This document shows, one piece after another, positions 9,179 through 18,164 of a DNA stretch of 64,000 bases (positions within the stretch are counted from its first letter, which is position 1; every line of letters begins with the position of its first letter). The DNA lies in contig NZ_FMIZ01000007.1 in NCBI RefSeq assembly GCF_900095865.1, positions 990,530-1,054,529 of the forward strand. Direction: 5' to 3'. A program made the position numbers and the translations under genes. Source of the DNA: Massilioclostridium coli. GTDB taxonomy: Bacteria > Bacillota > Clostridia > Oscillospirales > Ruminococcaceae. The notes beneath the pieces are model-generated. The model did no database searches and had not been told where the DNA came from. It worked only from the letters and a program-made list of their open reading frames with translations.

Positions 9179-9571
9179 ATGAAAATTGCAGTTACTTACG
9201 AAAACGGAAATGTATTCCAACATTTTGGACATTCAGCCCAATTTAAAATCTATGAAACAGAAAATGGGGAAGTAATCCGTGCAGAAGTAGTAGATACCAA
9301 TGGCAGTGGGCATGGTGCTTTGGCTGGATTCCTTCAAATGTACAATGTAAATGTGTTAATTTGCGGTGGAATTGGTGCGGGAGCTAAAAACGCATTAGCA
9401 CAGGCAGGTATCCAACTATTCGGAGGTGTGCAGGGAAATGCTGACCAGGCAGTAAACGATTATCTTGCAGGCAAATTGATGTTCAATCCTGAAGCAAGCT
9501 GTAGCTCCCATCATGAAGGAGACCATCATTGTGGGGAACATCATAGCTGTGGTGGTCATTGCCATTCTTGA
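9179..9571 (+). CDS. NifX/NafY-like dinitrogenase iron-molybdenum cofactor-type protein
   Basis: This 130-residue protein has the NifX/NafY fold signature: MKIAVTYENGNVFQHFGHSA, a central ICGGIGAGAKNAL loop and a GGVQGNADQAVNDYLAGKL C-terminal helix. It ends in a His/Cys-rich tail (HHEGDHHCGEHHSCGG) likely to bind metal. Family members carry Fe-S or FeMo-cofactor clusters. No nif genes are nearby, so a role in generic Fe-S or metal handling is more likely than nitrogen fixation. The ATG at 9179 is chosen because GAAAGGAAAG at 9163-9172 is its ribosome site; an in-frame ATG at 9161 lies upstream. Confidence 0.85.
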   Translation: MKIAVTYENGNVFQHFGHSAQFKIYETENGEVIRAEVVDTNGSGHGALAGFLQMYNVNVLICGGIGAGAKNALAQAGIQLFGGVQGNADQAVNDYLAGKLMFNPEASCSSHHEGDHHCGEHHSCGGHCHS

Positions 9572-9591
9572 TTTTAGTTGAATTTTATTTT

Positions 9592-9622
9592 ACCGGTGTG
9601 ATTTAATCATACCGGTTTTTTG
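9592..9622 (+). terminator. Intrinsic terminator after the NifX-like gene
   Basis: A 12-bp stem (ACCGGTGTGATT and AATCATACCGGT, one G-U pair) is followed by six T residues. Confidence 0.88.
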
Positions 9623-9710
9623 TTAAGAAAGCCATTCACTCAACTAAGAGAAGAAATGGCAAAAATTTTTTGGTCGAAATTATTTATTTTAGTGAAGAAA
9701 GGGATTTGTT

Positions 9711-10229
9711 ATGTTTCGTACTATGCGCCGAAAAAATCAAGAATTATCTTTGGAAGAAAGTATTTCCATTTTGTGCTGCGGCAGTTCAGGGGTATTGGCT
9801 GTATCTGGAGACGATAGCTATCCATATGCTGTACCACTCAGTTATGTATATCAGGATTCCAAATTGTATTTTCACTGTGCTAAAACGGGCCATAAACTGG
9901 ATGCTATTACAAAAAATCCAAAAGTATCTTTTTGTGTTATTGGTCAAGATAAAGTTGTCCCAGAAGAATATACTACCTATTTCCGAAGCGTTATTGTTTT
10001 TGGTATAGCCCGAATAATAGAGGAAGAATCCGAAAAAAGGAATGCTATAGAATTGTTGGCAAAACGGTATTGTCCAAATGATGAAAAGGGAAGAAAACAA
10101 GAGATAGAACGGGAATACCAACAGCTCTGTATGGTGGAAATTTCTATAGAACATATCTCTGGAAAAGAAGCTATTGAATTGGTTCAAACAAAACATGATG
10201 ATGAATCATGTATGCCGGTGAAGCTGTAA
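9711..10229 (+). CDS. Pyridoxamine 5'-phosphate oxidase-like (NimA-type) flavoprotein
   Basis: The 172-residue protein fits the flavin-binding split-barrel family found in many gut anaerobes: MRRKNQELSLEESISIL, then GVLAVSGDDSYPYAVPLSYVY, LYFHCAKTGHKLDAI and VSFCVIGQD. Such proteins bind FMN or related cofactors, and some reduce nitroimidazoles. The actual substrate cannot be read from the sequence. It appears to be a single gene. Confidence 0.85.
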   Translation: MFRTMRRKNQELSLEESISILCCGSSGVLAVSGDDSYPYAVPLSYVYQDSKLYFHCAKTGHKLDAITKNPKVSFCVIGQDKVVPEEYTTYFRSVIVFGIARIIEEESEKRNAIELLAKRYCPNDEKGRKQEIEREYQQLCMVEISIEHISGKEAIELVQTKHDDESCMPVKL

Positions 10230-10528
10230 TTCTAGCCAAAAGGATATAATATATCTTTTAAAGATGTTTAGTTTTATCTATTTAGATGCAGAATGTCCTG
10301 TTTTAGCTGGTTGACTTACATCTCATAACGTCGGAATCAGGCTTACGGTGGCATTTTTCCTTCATTAATTCACAAGATTATCCCACGAAAGCAAAAGTAG
10401 GACCTTGTGACATCAGGGTAGTATGAAAAGCTTCGTCATCCAATTTTTGAAAACCGCCTTATCATTTCATTTATTTTCTATTGTTGCAACAAAAACAGAT
10501 TCAATTGCAATTTTTTCAAAAAAATTGC
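10230..10528. other. Gene-free spacer
   Basis: About 300 bp separate the PNPOx-like gene from the cupin promoter. The segment around 10310-10460 is a little more GC-rich, but I could not resolve a convincing ORF, tRNA or stable hairpin. Confidence 0.4.
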
Positions 10529-10559
10529 TTGACTTGGAGTTTGCTCTAAGTGATACAAT
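10529..10559 (+). promoter_or_regulatory. MerR-type promoter of the cupin/aldo-keto reductase operon
   Basis: TTGACT (10529-10534) and TACAAT (10554-10559) are separated by 19 bp, the hallmark of MerR-activated promoters. The spacer holds an imperfect dyad, CTTGGAG (10533-10539) and CTCTAAG (10544-10550). No merR gene is adjacent, so the activator must be encoded elsewhere. Confidence 0.72.
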
Positions 10560-10591
10560 AAAAACAATCAATGAAATAGGAGGTTTTTGAA

Positions 10592-11005
10592 ATGGATATT
10601 AAAAAAGAATTAGGGGAAGGGGCGGTCTTTCCGGTTGGCGAAAAAAACGATGCTTTTACCCAATATTTTATTGGTCAGAGCTATTTAAATATGCTTACTA
10701 CTCAGGGGGTTGGTATTGGGAATGTCACTTTTGAACCAGGTTGCCGAAACAATTGGCACATCCACCATAAAGGCGGGCAAATTCTACTGGTAACTGGGGG
10801 TCGAGGGTACTATCAAGAATGGGGAAAACCTGCTCAGGAGTTGAAACCTGGTGATGTGGTCAACATCCCTCCAGAAATAAAACACTGGCATGGAGCGGCA
10901 CCGGATAGCTGGTTCCAGCATTTAGCAATAGAAGTACCAGCAGAAGGTAGTTCCAACGAATGGCTAGAACCAGTTTCCCCAGAAGAATACAGCAAACTGA
11001 AATAG
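10592..11005 (+). CDS. Cupin domain protein
   Basis: This 137-residue single-domain cupin has motif 1 NWHIHHKGGQILLVTGG (metal-binding His residues) and motif 2 with PGDVVNIPPEIKHWHGAAP. Such proteins are often annotated carboxymuconolactone-decarboxylase-type cupins, but the substrate is unknown. It is co-transcribed with the aldo/keto reductase 22 bp downstream under a MerR-type promoter, so it probably belongs to a small redox or electrophile-stress regulon. Confidence 0.88.
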   Translation: MDIKKELGEGAVFPVGEKNDAFTQYFIGQSYLNMLTTQGVGIGNVTFEPGCRNNWHIHHKGGQILLVTGGRGYYQEWGKPAQELKPGDVVNIPPEIKHWHGAAPDSWFQHLAIEVPAEGSSNEWLEPVSPEEYSKLK

Positions 11006-11026
11006 ACAAAAAGGAGTTCATTACAA

Positions 11027-11884
11027 ATGGTTTTACAAGAAAAATATTCCCTTTCTAACGGAGCAGAAATACCAAAATTGGGATTGGGTACATGGTTTAT
11101 CGAAGATAGCAAAGCACCTCAAGCGGTTTGTGAAGCAGTAAAGATAGGATATCGCCACATTGACACTGCCCAGGCATATGAAAATGAACGTGGTGTCGGG
11201 GAGGGAATCCGTACTTGCGGTGTTACCCGTGAACAATTGTTTGTTACCACCAAACTGGCAGCGGAAATCAAATCCTACGACGCTGCGGTAAAGGCGATTG
11301 ATGGTTCATTGAAATTGATGGGGCTGGACTACATTGATATGATGTTAATCCACAGTCCACAGCCATGGGCGGATTTCCGCGGTGGAGATTATGCGGAAGG
11401 CAACTGTCAAGCATGGCGTGCGTTAGAGGATGCTTACAAAGCAGGGAAACTTCGGGCAATCGGTGTTTCTAATTTTAAAGAACAGGATCTAGAAAATATC
11501 CTTTTCTCCTGTACGGTTTCCCCTATGGTAAACCAGTTACTGGTGCATATCAGCAATACACCAAAAAACCTCATTTCTTACTGTCAGAGCAGAAAAATCC
11601 TTGTGGAGGCATATTCTCCTGTTGCTCATGGGGAAATCCTCAACCATCCAAAAATTGCGGAAATCGCGAAAAAATATCAGGTAACTGTAGCACAGCTCTG
11701 TATTCGTTACGATTTACAGTTGGGTACCTTGCCGTTACCAAAGACAGCAAATCCAGCTCATATGCTGGAAAATGCTCAGTTGGATTTTACCATTTCAGAC
11801 CAGGATATGGAGCAATTAGCTGTCATAGAACAAATCAGCGATTATGGTGAATTCAGCTTTTTTCCAGTGTTTAGCGGGAAATAA
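11027..11884 (+). CDS. Aldo/keto reductase
   Basis: The 285 residues are the usual length for a cytosolic NADPH-dependent TIM-barrel reductase of aldehydes and ketones. The full catalytic tetrad is visible: D46 and Y51 in HIDTAQAYENE, K76 in TTKLAAE and H109 in MLIHSPQPW. The cofactor-side element LPLPKTANPAHM is also present. It is the second gene of the cupin operon and has a good ribosome site (AAAAGGAG). The physiological substrate is not evident. Confidence 0.95.
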   Translation: MVLQEKYSLSNGAEIPKLGLGTWFIEDSKAPQAVCEAVKIGYRHIDTAQAYENERGVGEGIRTCGVTREQLFVTTKLAAEIKSYDAAVKAIDGSLKLMGLDYIDMMLIHSPQPWADFRGGDYAEGNCQAWRALEDAYKAGKLRAIGVSNFKEQDLENILFSCTVSPMVNQLLVHISNTPKNLISYCQSRKILVEAYSPVAHGEILNHPKIAEIAKKYQVTVAQLCIRYDLQLGTLPLPKTANPAHMLENAQLDFTISDQDMEQLAVIEQISDYGEFSFFPVFSGK

Positions 11885-11933
11885 AGATAACATATAAAAA
11901 CTATAGTGGATGCAATAAAAAGTTGGCTAGCAA

Positions 11934-11974
11934 GAATATCCCCCTCTAGTATTTTTTACCAGAGGGGGATATTC
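11934..11974. terminator. Bidirectional terminator between convergent genes
   Basis: Perfect 14-bp arms GAATATCCCCCTCT (11934-11947) and AGAGGGGGATATTC (11961-11974) lie between the plus-strand reductase and the minus-strand gene that starts at 12458. Confidence 0.85.
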
Positions 11975-11975
11975 C

Positions 11976-12458
11976 TTATTCGGTTGGACACATGACAATA
12001 ATTTTTTGTGGGGTGGTTTGCGGTGGTATACTAAAAGTGGTAGAAGTATAATAAACCAACATTTCCGCATTACCTGGCGCACAGCGGTATCGCTGGCCAT
12101 TTTCAGTCACCACATTGGTCAAAGGGCTTAGGTTCAGCTTTAAGGAATTATCCTCAGCTACCAGATTAGCGTCAAAATATTTTAAGGTCACCTGTTGGTT
12201 GTTCCGCAATGGCACAATCAACTCGGCTTGAAATTGGGGTGGAAAAATAGCGGGCGCCGGCAGGTTGGCATCATAAAAAGCAGTGATACGCATCCCCCTC
12301 CGCAATCTTGTGTTATCTATAATTTTAGTGTCACCCGTTACAATAAAGTTTACAGTATCTGAGCCATTCCGTACGGAAACCATCCAAGTACAGCAGGAAT
12401 TTTCCGTGCTGATATTTTGAATAATTCCAGTAATACTCTGATAGGTACTATATTCCAT
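11976..12458 (-). CDS. Conserved small protein, OB-like, function unknown
   Basis: The 160-residue protein has no signal peptide. It reads as a string of beta strands: ITGIIQNISTE, WMVSVRNGSDTVNFIVTGDT, MRITAFYDANLPAPAIFPPQ, then a second half with KLNLSPLTNVVTENGQ and IPPQTTPQKIIVM. This resembles OB-fold-like proteins of unknown function that I recall from Clostridia. A strong AGGAGG site precedes the ATG. It stands alone and converges on the reductase gene. No function is assigned. Confidence 0.7.
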   Translation of the reverse strand: MEYSTYQSITGIIQNISTENSCCTWMVSVRNGSDTVNFIVTGDTKIIDNTRLRRGMRITAFYDANLPAPAIFPPQFQAELIVPLRNNQQVTLKYFDANLVAEDNSLKLNLSPLTNVVTENGQRYRCAPGNAEMLVYYTSTTFSIPPQTTPQKIIVMCPTE

Positions 12459-12931
12459 AAAAAAACCTCCTTTTTCTTTATCTTATGGCAATCATTCTAA
12501 ACTGGTTCCAAAAAGCTGATTTATCTCTATTAAATTTATTTTGCTAATTTTGAAAGGATTTCTTCATAAATGGTTTTATTGCTATTTTTCAGTTCCTAAG
12601 GTATAATAAGTTCAGTTATATCATAAGTTAAAACCTTTTGGTAACACTACACTGATAACCAAGCAGTTATATTGTTATAATAGAAACAGCAATCTATCGG
12701 CTGACAAGTGGATGTAGTTTAAACAGCACAATGCTGAATGTTACTAGAAAATGGTTGTTCTGGTTTTATCCAGTATATGTTAGAAAAATCCAATTTACGC
12801 AGCTTATGAAAAATGTTCTATTTTATGTGATGGAATGATAAACATCTCTATCTTTTGATTTATTAGCAGGTACTACTAACCTGTCATAACGGTGGGATAG
12901 GAGAATGAAATTTTACAAAAGGGGTGTAACC
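12459..12931. other. Gene-free region upstream of the Bce-type module
   Basis: There is no convincing ORF. A plausible rightward promoter (TTGCTA 12579-12584, 17-bp spacer, TATAAT 12602-12607) would give a ~320-nt leader to the response-regulator gene. A second TATAAT lies at 12676-12681 without a good -35. Confidence 0.45.
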
Positions 12932-13615
12932 ATGTACCGGATTTTAATTGTAGAGGATGATAGGGGGATTGCCTCTGCTGTCCAGCAACAAATTTCTTCT
13001 TGGGGATTGGAAGCAAAATGTGTGGAGGATTTTCGGAATGTCTTGGCAGAATTTTCTGCCTATGATCCTCATTTGGTACTGATGGATATTTCCCTTCCAT
13101 TTTTTAATGGATACCATTGGTGTAGCGAGATTCGCAAAGCATCCAAAATCCCCATTGTGTTCCTTTCCTCTGCTTCGGATAATATGAACTTAATTATGGC
13201 AATCAATATGGGCGGAGATGATTTTATCCCCAAGCCGTTTGACCAATCGGTGCTGATGGCAAAAATTCAGGCAGTTCTGCGCCGGACCTACGATTATAGC
13301 GGGCAGGTTCCTGTTTTGGAGCACCGAGGAGCCATGTTAAACACAGCGGACGCCACCCTCACATATCAGGGGACCCGCATTGACCTGACCAAAAACGAGT
13401 TTAAAATCCTACAAACCTTGATGGAACAGAAAGGTAAGGTTGTTAGCCGGGAAAAATTAATGGAACGCCTTTGGGAAAGCGACAGCTTTGTGGATGAAAA
13501 CACCCTGAGTGTCAATGTAAATCGGCTGCGGAAAAAGTTAGATGCAGCAGGGCTGATACAGTTTATTGCCACTAAGGTTGGGATGGGATATTTGATTGAA
13601 CCAACAGAAGGATGA
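12932..13615 (+). CDS. OmpR-family response regulator (BceR-like)
   Basis: The 227 residues comprise an N-terminal receiver domain (acidic pocket VEDD, phospho-acceptor D52 in LMDISLPFF, switch Ser in FLSSAS, K in PKPFD) and a C-terminal winged-helix DNA-binding domain (LTKNEFKILQTLMEQKGKVVS, NVNRLRKKLD). The ATG at 12932 is preferred because AAAGGGG precedes it; an ATG 27 nt upstream would place that site inside the gene. With the next gene it forms a two-component system that most likely activates the adjacent ABC transporter through the dyad at 14737. Confidence 0.92.
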   Translation: MYRILIVEDDRGIASAVQQQISSWGLEAKCVEDFRNVLAEFSAYDPHLVLMDISLPFFNGYHWCSEIRKASKIPIVFLSSASDNMNLIMAINMGGDDFIPKPFDQSVLMAKIQAVLRRTYDYSGQVPVLEHRGAMLNTADATLTYQGTRIDLTKNEFKILQTLMEQKGKVVSREKLMERLWESDSFVDENTLSVNVNRLRKKLDAAGLIQFIATKVGMGYLIEPTEG

Positions 13616-13621
13616 TAAAAC

Positions 13622-14614
13622 ATGAAATTGCTACTCCAATATTTTAACTACCACAAAAAGTCAATTGTAGTATTCATCAGCTTTGGCGTCATTTTCGCAG
13701 TTGTGTTTTTCCTTTACCGCCTGCCTGTATCCGCCGTGGGCTATGGTGTGGCAGTTTGCGCCTTTGTGGGGATGATTGCGATGATACTGGATTTCCAGCG
13801 GTTTTATCGGAAACATCATCAGCTAAAAAAGGTATGTGAACAGATTAATGTTACCAAAGAACATCTTCCTTCAACCAAACAATTATTGGAACAGGATTAT
13901 CAAGAAATCATCTATACCCTTTACCAGCAAAGGCAGGAACTGTCGGATCAGATGAACAACAAATATACAGATCTGGTGGAATACTATACCATATGGGCAC
14001 ACCAAATCAAAACGCCGATTGCTTCCATGAGACTGAACCTGCAAAGCCAGGATACCGACCTGAGTAGGGAATTATCGGATGATTTAATTCGGATTGAACA
14101 ATATGTGGAGATGGTATTGTGCTATCTCCGCCTAGATTCCAGTTCTACTGATTATGTCATACGAGAATACGATTTGGATCAGATGGTAAAACAGGCTGTC
14201 AGAAAATTTGCCACCCAGTTTATCCGGAAAAAGATTACCCTGCGGTACAATGCTTTGGGCTGTAACGTGTTGACGGATGAAAAATGGCTGTTGTTTGTGA
14301 TAGAACAGTTATTATCCAACGCTTTAAAATACACCAAATCAGGAGGTCAAATCACGATAGAACTGGAACAGCCCAAAATATTATGTATCCGAGATACTGG
14401 TATTGGCATCGCCCCGGAAGACCTGCCCCGGGTATTTGAAAAAGGGTATACCGGCTACAATGGCAGGAGTGACAAAAAAGCTAGCGGTATTGGGCTATAC
14501 CTCTGCCGGCGTATCTGTGAAAATTTAGGGCATCGGATTGAGCTTTCTTCTGATTTAGATAGTGGAACGGTAGTACGGATTCATCTGAATAGTGCCAATT
14601 TAGAAGTAGAATGA
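13622..14614 (+). CDS. Intramembrane-sensing histidine kinase (BceS-like)
   Basis: This 330-residue membrane kinase has two N-terminal transmembrane helices (about 16-31 and 37-57) joined by a very short loop, so it has no extracellular sensor. That is the hallmark of Bce-type kinases, which read the state of their ABC partner. The phospho-accepting H127 is in WAHQIKTPIA, followed by an N box (NALKYTKSGG), G1 (DTGIGIAPED) and G2 (ASGIGLYLCRR). The gene follows the response regulator by 6 bp. Confidence 0.92.
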   Translation: MKLLLQYFNYHKKSIVVFISFGVIFAVVFFLYRLPVSAVGYGVAVCAFVGMIAMILDFQRFYRKHHQLKKVCEQINVTKEHLPSTKQLLEQDYQEIIYTLYQQRQELSDQMNNKYTDLVEYYTIWAHQIKTPIASMRLNLQSQDTDLSRELSDDLIRIEQYVEMVLCYLRLDSSSTDYVIREYDLDQMVKQAVRKFATQFIRKKITLRYNALGCNVLTDEKWLLFVIEQLLSNALKYTKSGGQITIELEQPKILCIRDTGIGIAPEDLPRVFEKGYTGYNGRSDKKASGIGLYLCRRICENLGHRIELSSDLDSGTVVRIHLNSANLEVE

Positions 14615-14736
14615 CACAGATATGAATCACATAAAAGGCCTGTAAATATGCTTTATTACGATAAATAAGAAATAGCTTTTCTTGTGTAATGTTATTGTTT
14701 TAACTCCAATGTTTGTGTCAAATAAGAAATCATAAT

Positions 14737-14752
14737 CTTACAAATTTGTAAG
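14737..14752 (+). promoter_or_regulatory. BceR-type operator upstream of the ABC transporter
   Basis: CTTACAAATTTGTAAG is a 16-bp perfect palindrome that fits the TNACA-N4-TGTAA form known for BceR-like regulators. It lies 55 bp upstream of a TATAAT at 14807-14812 and 100 bp from the ATPase start. Confidence 0.75.
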
Positions 14753-14759
14753 GTGAGAA

Positions 14760-14812
14760 CAGGGAAATGTAAGCTGATTCGATGGCAGTACATTTCCCTG
14801 TTCGGTTATAAT
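14760..14812 (+). promoter_or_regulatory. 12-bp inverted repeat plus -10 element of the bceAB-like operon
   Basis: The arms CAGGGAAATGTA (14760-14771) and TACATTTCCCTG (14789-14800) are perfect. They overlap the place where a -35 would lie for TATAAT at 14807-14812. It could be a weak terminator for the kinase transcript or a second operator. Confidence 0.6.
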
Positions 14813-14852
14813 AGGGTTGTAAAGTTCATATACGAGATGGAGGTTCATGATT

Positions 14853-15614
14853 ATGCCAATATTAGAAGTAAATAATCTGAAAAAAATCTATACAACACGT
14901 TTTGGAGGAAATCAAGTTCAAGCTCTCCGGAGTGTAAATTTCAGTGTTGAAAAAGGGGAATATGTTGCTATCATGGGAGAGTCCGGTTCTGGTAAAACCA
15001 CCCTTTTAAATATTTTAGCAGCCCTAGATAAGCCAACTGGAGGAAGTGTTCTATTGGATGGAAAGGATTTATCCAAAATTAAAGATTCCGAAATTGCTAA
15101 CTTTCGCCGGGATAACCTGGGGTTTGTATTCCAGGATTTTAATCTTCTAGATACTTTTTCCCTTCAAGATAATATCTTTTTACCATTAGTACTTGCGGGG
15201 AAAAATTTTCAGGAAATGAAGCAGAAACTCACTCCTATTGCGGAAAAGCTGGGAATTACACCGTTATTATCCAAATATCCATACGAAGTTTCTGGTGGTC
15301 AAAAACAGCGTGCAGCAGTTGCTAGGGCGTTGATTACCAATCCAAGGCTCATTCTTGCCGATGAACCAACCGGCGCTTTGGATTCCAAATCCACTGATGA
15401 ATTGTTGGAGCTATTCTCCAATATTAACAGGGATGGTCAAACCATTCTGATGGTAACCCACTCGGTCAAAGCGGCGAGCCATGCCCAAAGGGTATTATTT
15501 ATCAAGGACGGAGAAGTTTTCCATCAAATTTACCGTGGAAATAGTACCGACCAACAGCTATACCAAAAAATTTCGGATACCTTAACACTTTTGGCAACAG
15601 GCGGTGATCAATAA
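14853..15614 (+). CDS. ABC transporter ATPase (BceA-like)
   Basis: The ~253-residue protein is of the MacB/BceA type: Walker A GESGSGKTT, Q-loop FVFQDFNLLDT, signature SGGQKQRAAVARAL, Walker B LILADEPTGALD and the H-loop THS. It powers the large permease encoded next, which frees or senses lipid-II-cycle-targeting peptides. ATG 14853 is 9 nt from GGAGG and is preferred over ATG 14847 at 3 nt. It overlaps the permease gene by one base (TAATG), so the two are translationally coupled. Confidence 0.94.
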   Translation: MPILEVNNLKKIYTTRFGGNQVQALRSVNFSVEKGEYVAIMGESGSGKTTLLNILAALDKPTGGSVLLDGKDLSKIKDSEIANFRRDNLGFVFQDFNLLDTFSLQDNIFLPLVLAGKNFQEMKQKLTPIAEKLGITPLLSKYPYEVSGGQKQRAAVARALITNPRLILADEPTGALDSKSTDELLELFSNINRDGQTILMVTHSVKAASHAQRVLFIKDGEVFHQIYRGNSTDQQLYQKISDTLTLLATGGDQ

Positions 15615-17653
15615 TGAAATTAGGATTTTACCCCAAACTTGCCTTTACCGGCATTGCAAAAAATAAAAAGACCTATCTTCCTTACATTTTAACCTGTATT
15701 GGAATGGTTATGATGTTTTACATTATCCTATTTTTAACATCCAGCCAGGTATTGTACAACATGCGGGGTGGAGATGTCATGCAATCCATCCTTTCAATGG
15801 GTTGCGGCGTTATTGGTGTGTTCTCGTTGATTTTTCTGTTTTACACCAACTCTTTTTTAATCCGCCGAAGAAAAAAAGAATTCGGGCTGTATAACATCCT
15901 AGGGATGGGGAAAAGGAATTTGGCTCGTATTTTAATATGGGAATCCATTATTATCGCGGTGATTTCCATAATTGGTGGACTGATTTGTGGTATCCTGTTC
16001 TCCAAGGTTGGGGAATTGATTATGACCCAAATGTTAGATGGGGACATTAGTTTTTCATTTACCGTCAGTTTTCAATCAATTTGGGTAACACTCATTGTAT
16101 TTGCTGGAATTTTCTTTTTGATTTTATTAAATTCTCTGCGGCAAATCCATCTCTCTAATCCAATCCAATTATTGCGTAGTGATAATGTAGGAGAAAAACC
16201 GCCAAAAGCAAACTGGATAGTTGCTTTTTTAGGAGTTATTCTTTTAGCAGCTGCCTACTATCTGGCTTTGTCTATCCAAGATCCAATTTCTGCGTTGATG
16301 TGGTTTTTTGTAGCGGTTATTATGGTAATTATAGCAACCTATCTCCTATTCATTGCAGGTTCTGTTGCGCTGTGCAAGTTATTACAGAAAAATAAACGCT
16401 ATTATTATAAAACAAACCATTTCGTTTCGGTTTCCTCCATGGTATACCGTATGAAACGGAATGGGGCAGGTTTGGCTTCTATCTGTATTCTGTCCACTAT
16501 GGTACTAGTGATTATTTCATCCACAGCCTGCCTGTACATTGGAGCGGAAGACAGCCTGCACTCCCGTTATCCTCGGGATATTGTGGTGGAAACTACCACA
16601 ATGGAGGGGCATTACATTGACGATATTCACAACACAATTGGCCAAGTATTACAACAAAATAACCAAGAGGAACAAGATCAGTTACATTATCAGTATTTAT
16701 CTGTAGGTGGCTTTTTCCAGGAGGATCAGGTGATTTTTGACCAAAGCAAAATAGATACCATGCAATTAATGTCCTCTATTGAAAATGTACGCCAAATTTA
16801 TGTGGTTCCAATTGATGACTATAACAGGCTTATGGGAACCAATGAAATATTAAGGGAAAATGAAGCACTTTTGTTTGCAACAAAATCAGATTATCCCTAT
16901 GATACCATTTCTCTTGAAAACTTTGGCACCGTAACAATCAAGCAAACAGTGCCAGAATTTGTAGGAAATGGGGACGATGCGATGATGATAACATCTTCTA
17001 TTTACTTGTTTGTACCAAAAGATACGATGATTGGCATTTATAATGCACAATATTCCATTTATGGAGATGAAATAGCTTCTGCTTGCAAAGACTACTACGG
17101 TTTTAATCTGGATTGTGATGACCATACCCAGATAGAAATTCAAAACCAAATTGATCGGAAAATTGCTCAAATGCAGCAGGAAGATAACCAGTTTCCAAAA
17201 GTTATTTCAGAAGGCATTGCTGCGGAACGGTCAGGATTTTACGCCTTGTATGGTGGAATGTTTTTCTTAGGAGTCCTTCTGGGGATTGTATTTATCCTTG
17301 GTGCTGTTTTAATCATGTACTACAAACAGGTGACAGAAGGTTACGAAGACCAAGGCAGGTTTGAAATCTTACAAAAGGTCGGTATGACCAAAAAAGAAAT
17401 CAAAAAAAGTATTAATTCTCAGGTATTGACTGTATTTTTCTTGCCTTTGATCGCAGCTGGAGTGCATACGGCGTTTGCGTTCCCACTAATTAAGAAAATG
17501 CTGGTTTTGTTTAGCTTAACAAATACTGGTTTATTGATTGGCATTACCATCGGAAGTTATTTATTGTTTGCTTTGTTCTACATTATTGTATATTTGGTAA
17601 CTTCAAAATCTTATTACAGCATTGTAAGTAACAGGAAGAAGGAAGCGGCATGA
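15614..17653 (+). CDS. FtsX/BceB-type ABC transporter permease
   Basis: This 679-residue permease has the Bce layout: about ten hydrophobic helices arranged 1+3+2+1+3, with a large extracellular domain of about 200 residues (roughly 320-530) between helices 7 and 8. Motifs such as NSFLIRRRKKEFGLYNILGMGKR and GRFEILQKVGMTKKEIKKS are typical of the family. It pairs with the ATPase to remove antimicrobial peptides from their lipid targets and signals transport flux to the kinase. It ends in an ATGA overlap with the lipoprotein gene. Confidence 0.94.
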   Translation: MKLGFYPKLAFTGIAKNKKTYLPYILTCIGMVMMFYIILFLTSSQVLYNMRGGDVMQSILSMGCGVIGVFSLIFLFYTNSFLIRRRKKEFGLYNILGMGKRNLARILIWESIIIAVISIIGGLICGILFSKVGELIMTQMLDGDISFSFTVSFQSIWVTLIVFAGIFFLILLNSLRQIHLSNPIQLLRSDNVGEKPPKANWIVAFLGVILLAAAYYLALSIQDPISALMWFFVAVIMVIIATYLLFIAGSVALCKLLQKNKRYYYKTNHFVSVSSMVYRMKRNGAGLASICILSTMVLVIISSTACLYIGAEDSLHSRYPRDIVVETTTMEGHYIDDIHNTIGQVLQQNNQEEQDQLHYQYLSVGGFFQEDQVIFDQSKIDTMQLMSSIENVRQIYVVPIDDYNRLMGTNEILRENEALLFATKSDYPYDTISLENFGTVTIKQTVPEFVGNGDDAMMITSSIYLFVPKDTMIGIYNAQYSIYGDEIASACKDYYGFNLDCDDHTQIEIQNQIDRKIAQMQQEDNQFPKVISEGIAAERSGFYALYGGMFFLGVLLGIVFILGAVLIMYYKQVTEGYEDQGRFEILQKVGMTKKEIKKSINSQVLTVFFLPLIAAGVHTAFAFPLIKKMLVLFSLTNTGLLIGITIGSYLLFALFYIIVYLVTSKSYYSIVSNRKKEAA

Positions 17654-18132
17654 AACGGCTGGTATTAATTATCCTTAGTCTCCTGATTTCGGTCAGCCTG
17701 TGTGGATGTGTATTCCACACAGAGGACCGTGAACGGATCAAGGATACGGTATTAAACAATTTTAATAATTTTATCTCAGATATTGGCAGGCACCAACTTA
17801 CTAGGGATCGAGATTTAATCGGGGAACGGAACAGACGGGACGATTATACTGGAAAATATACTGCCCTATGTGACCATCAAACCGGCAAAGATGTAGTTTT
17901 TGGCGGGACCTCCATCCAAAGTCGTACAGTATCGGTATCAGGTAACATCCAACCAATGGCTGGCACTGCACAAATCAGGATACGGATGGGGACAGAGGTC
18001 ACAATCCTAACGCCAGAAGCGGATGGAAGTTTCCATACCACTTTCAGTTTTACTGGCGGAGGGAATTACATCATGGTAGATTATGAGGATTTTAGTGGTT
18101 CAATAGAACTAAATGTGGAGTACCAAACCTAA
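17650..18132 (+). CDS. Small lipoprotein linked to the Bce-type module
   Basis: The 160-residue product begins with a lipoprotein signal peptide (MKRLVLIILSLLISVSLCGC, lipobox ending at C20). A charged region follows (RLIGERNRRDDYTGKY-like), then a beta-rich domain with TGKDVVFGGTS, AQIRIRMGTEV and a C-terminal IELNVEYQT. It should sit on the outer face of the membrane. It overlaps the permease gene by 4 nt, so it belongs to the operon. I do not recognise the globular domain. A role in binding the inducing peptide or lipid II is inference only. Confidence 0.82.
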   Translation: MKRLVLIILSLLISVSLCGCVFHTEDRERIKDTVLNNFNNFISDIGRHQLTRDRDLIGERNRRDDYTGKYTALCDHQTGKDVVFGGTSIQSRTVSVSGNIQPMAGTAQIRIRMGTEVTILTPEADGSFHTTFSFTGGGNYIMVDYEDFSGSIELNVEYQT

Positions 18133-18164
18133 GGATTGTGTAAAATTGGAAGGAGGCTGCTGGT

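Noticed and set aside
9179-9571. Evidence for nitrogen fixation from the NifX-like gene
   Set aside because: No nifHDK or other nif genes are present in the window. NifX/NafY-like proteins are common in non-diazotrophic Clostridia.
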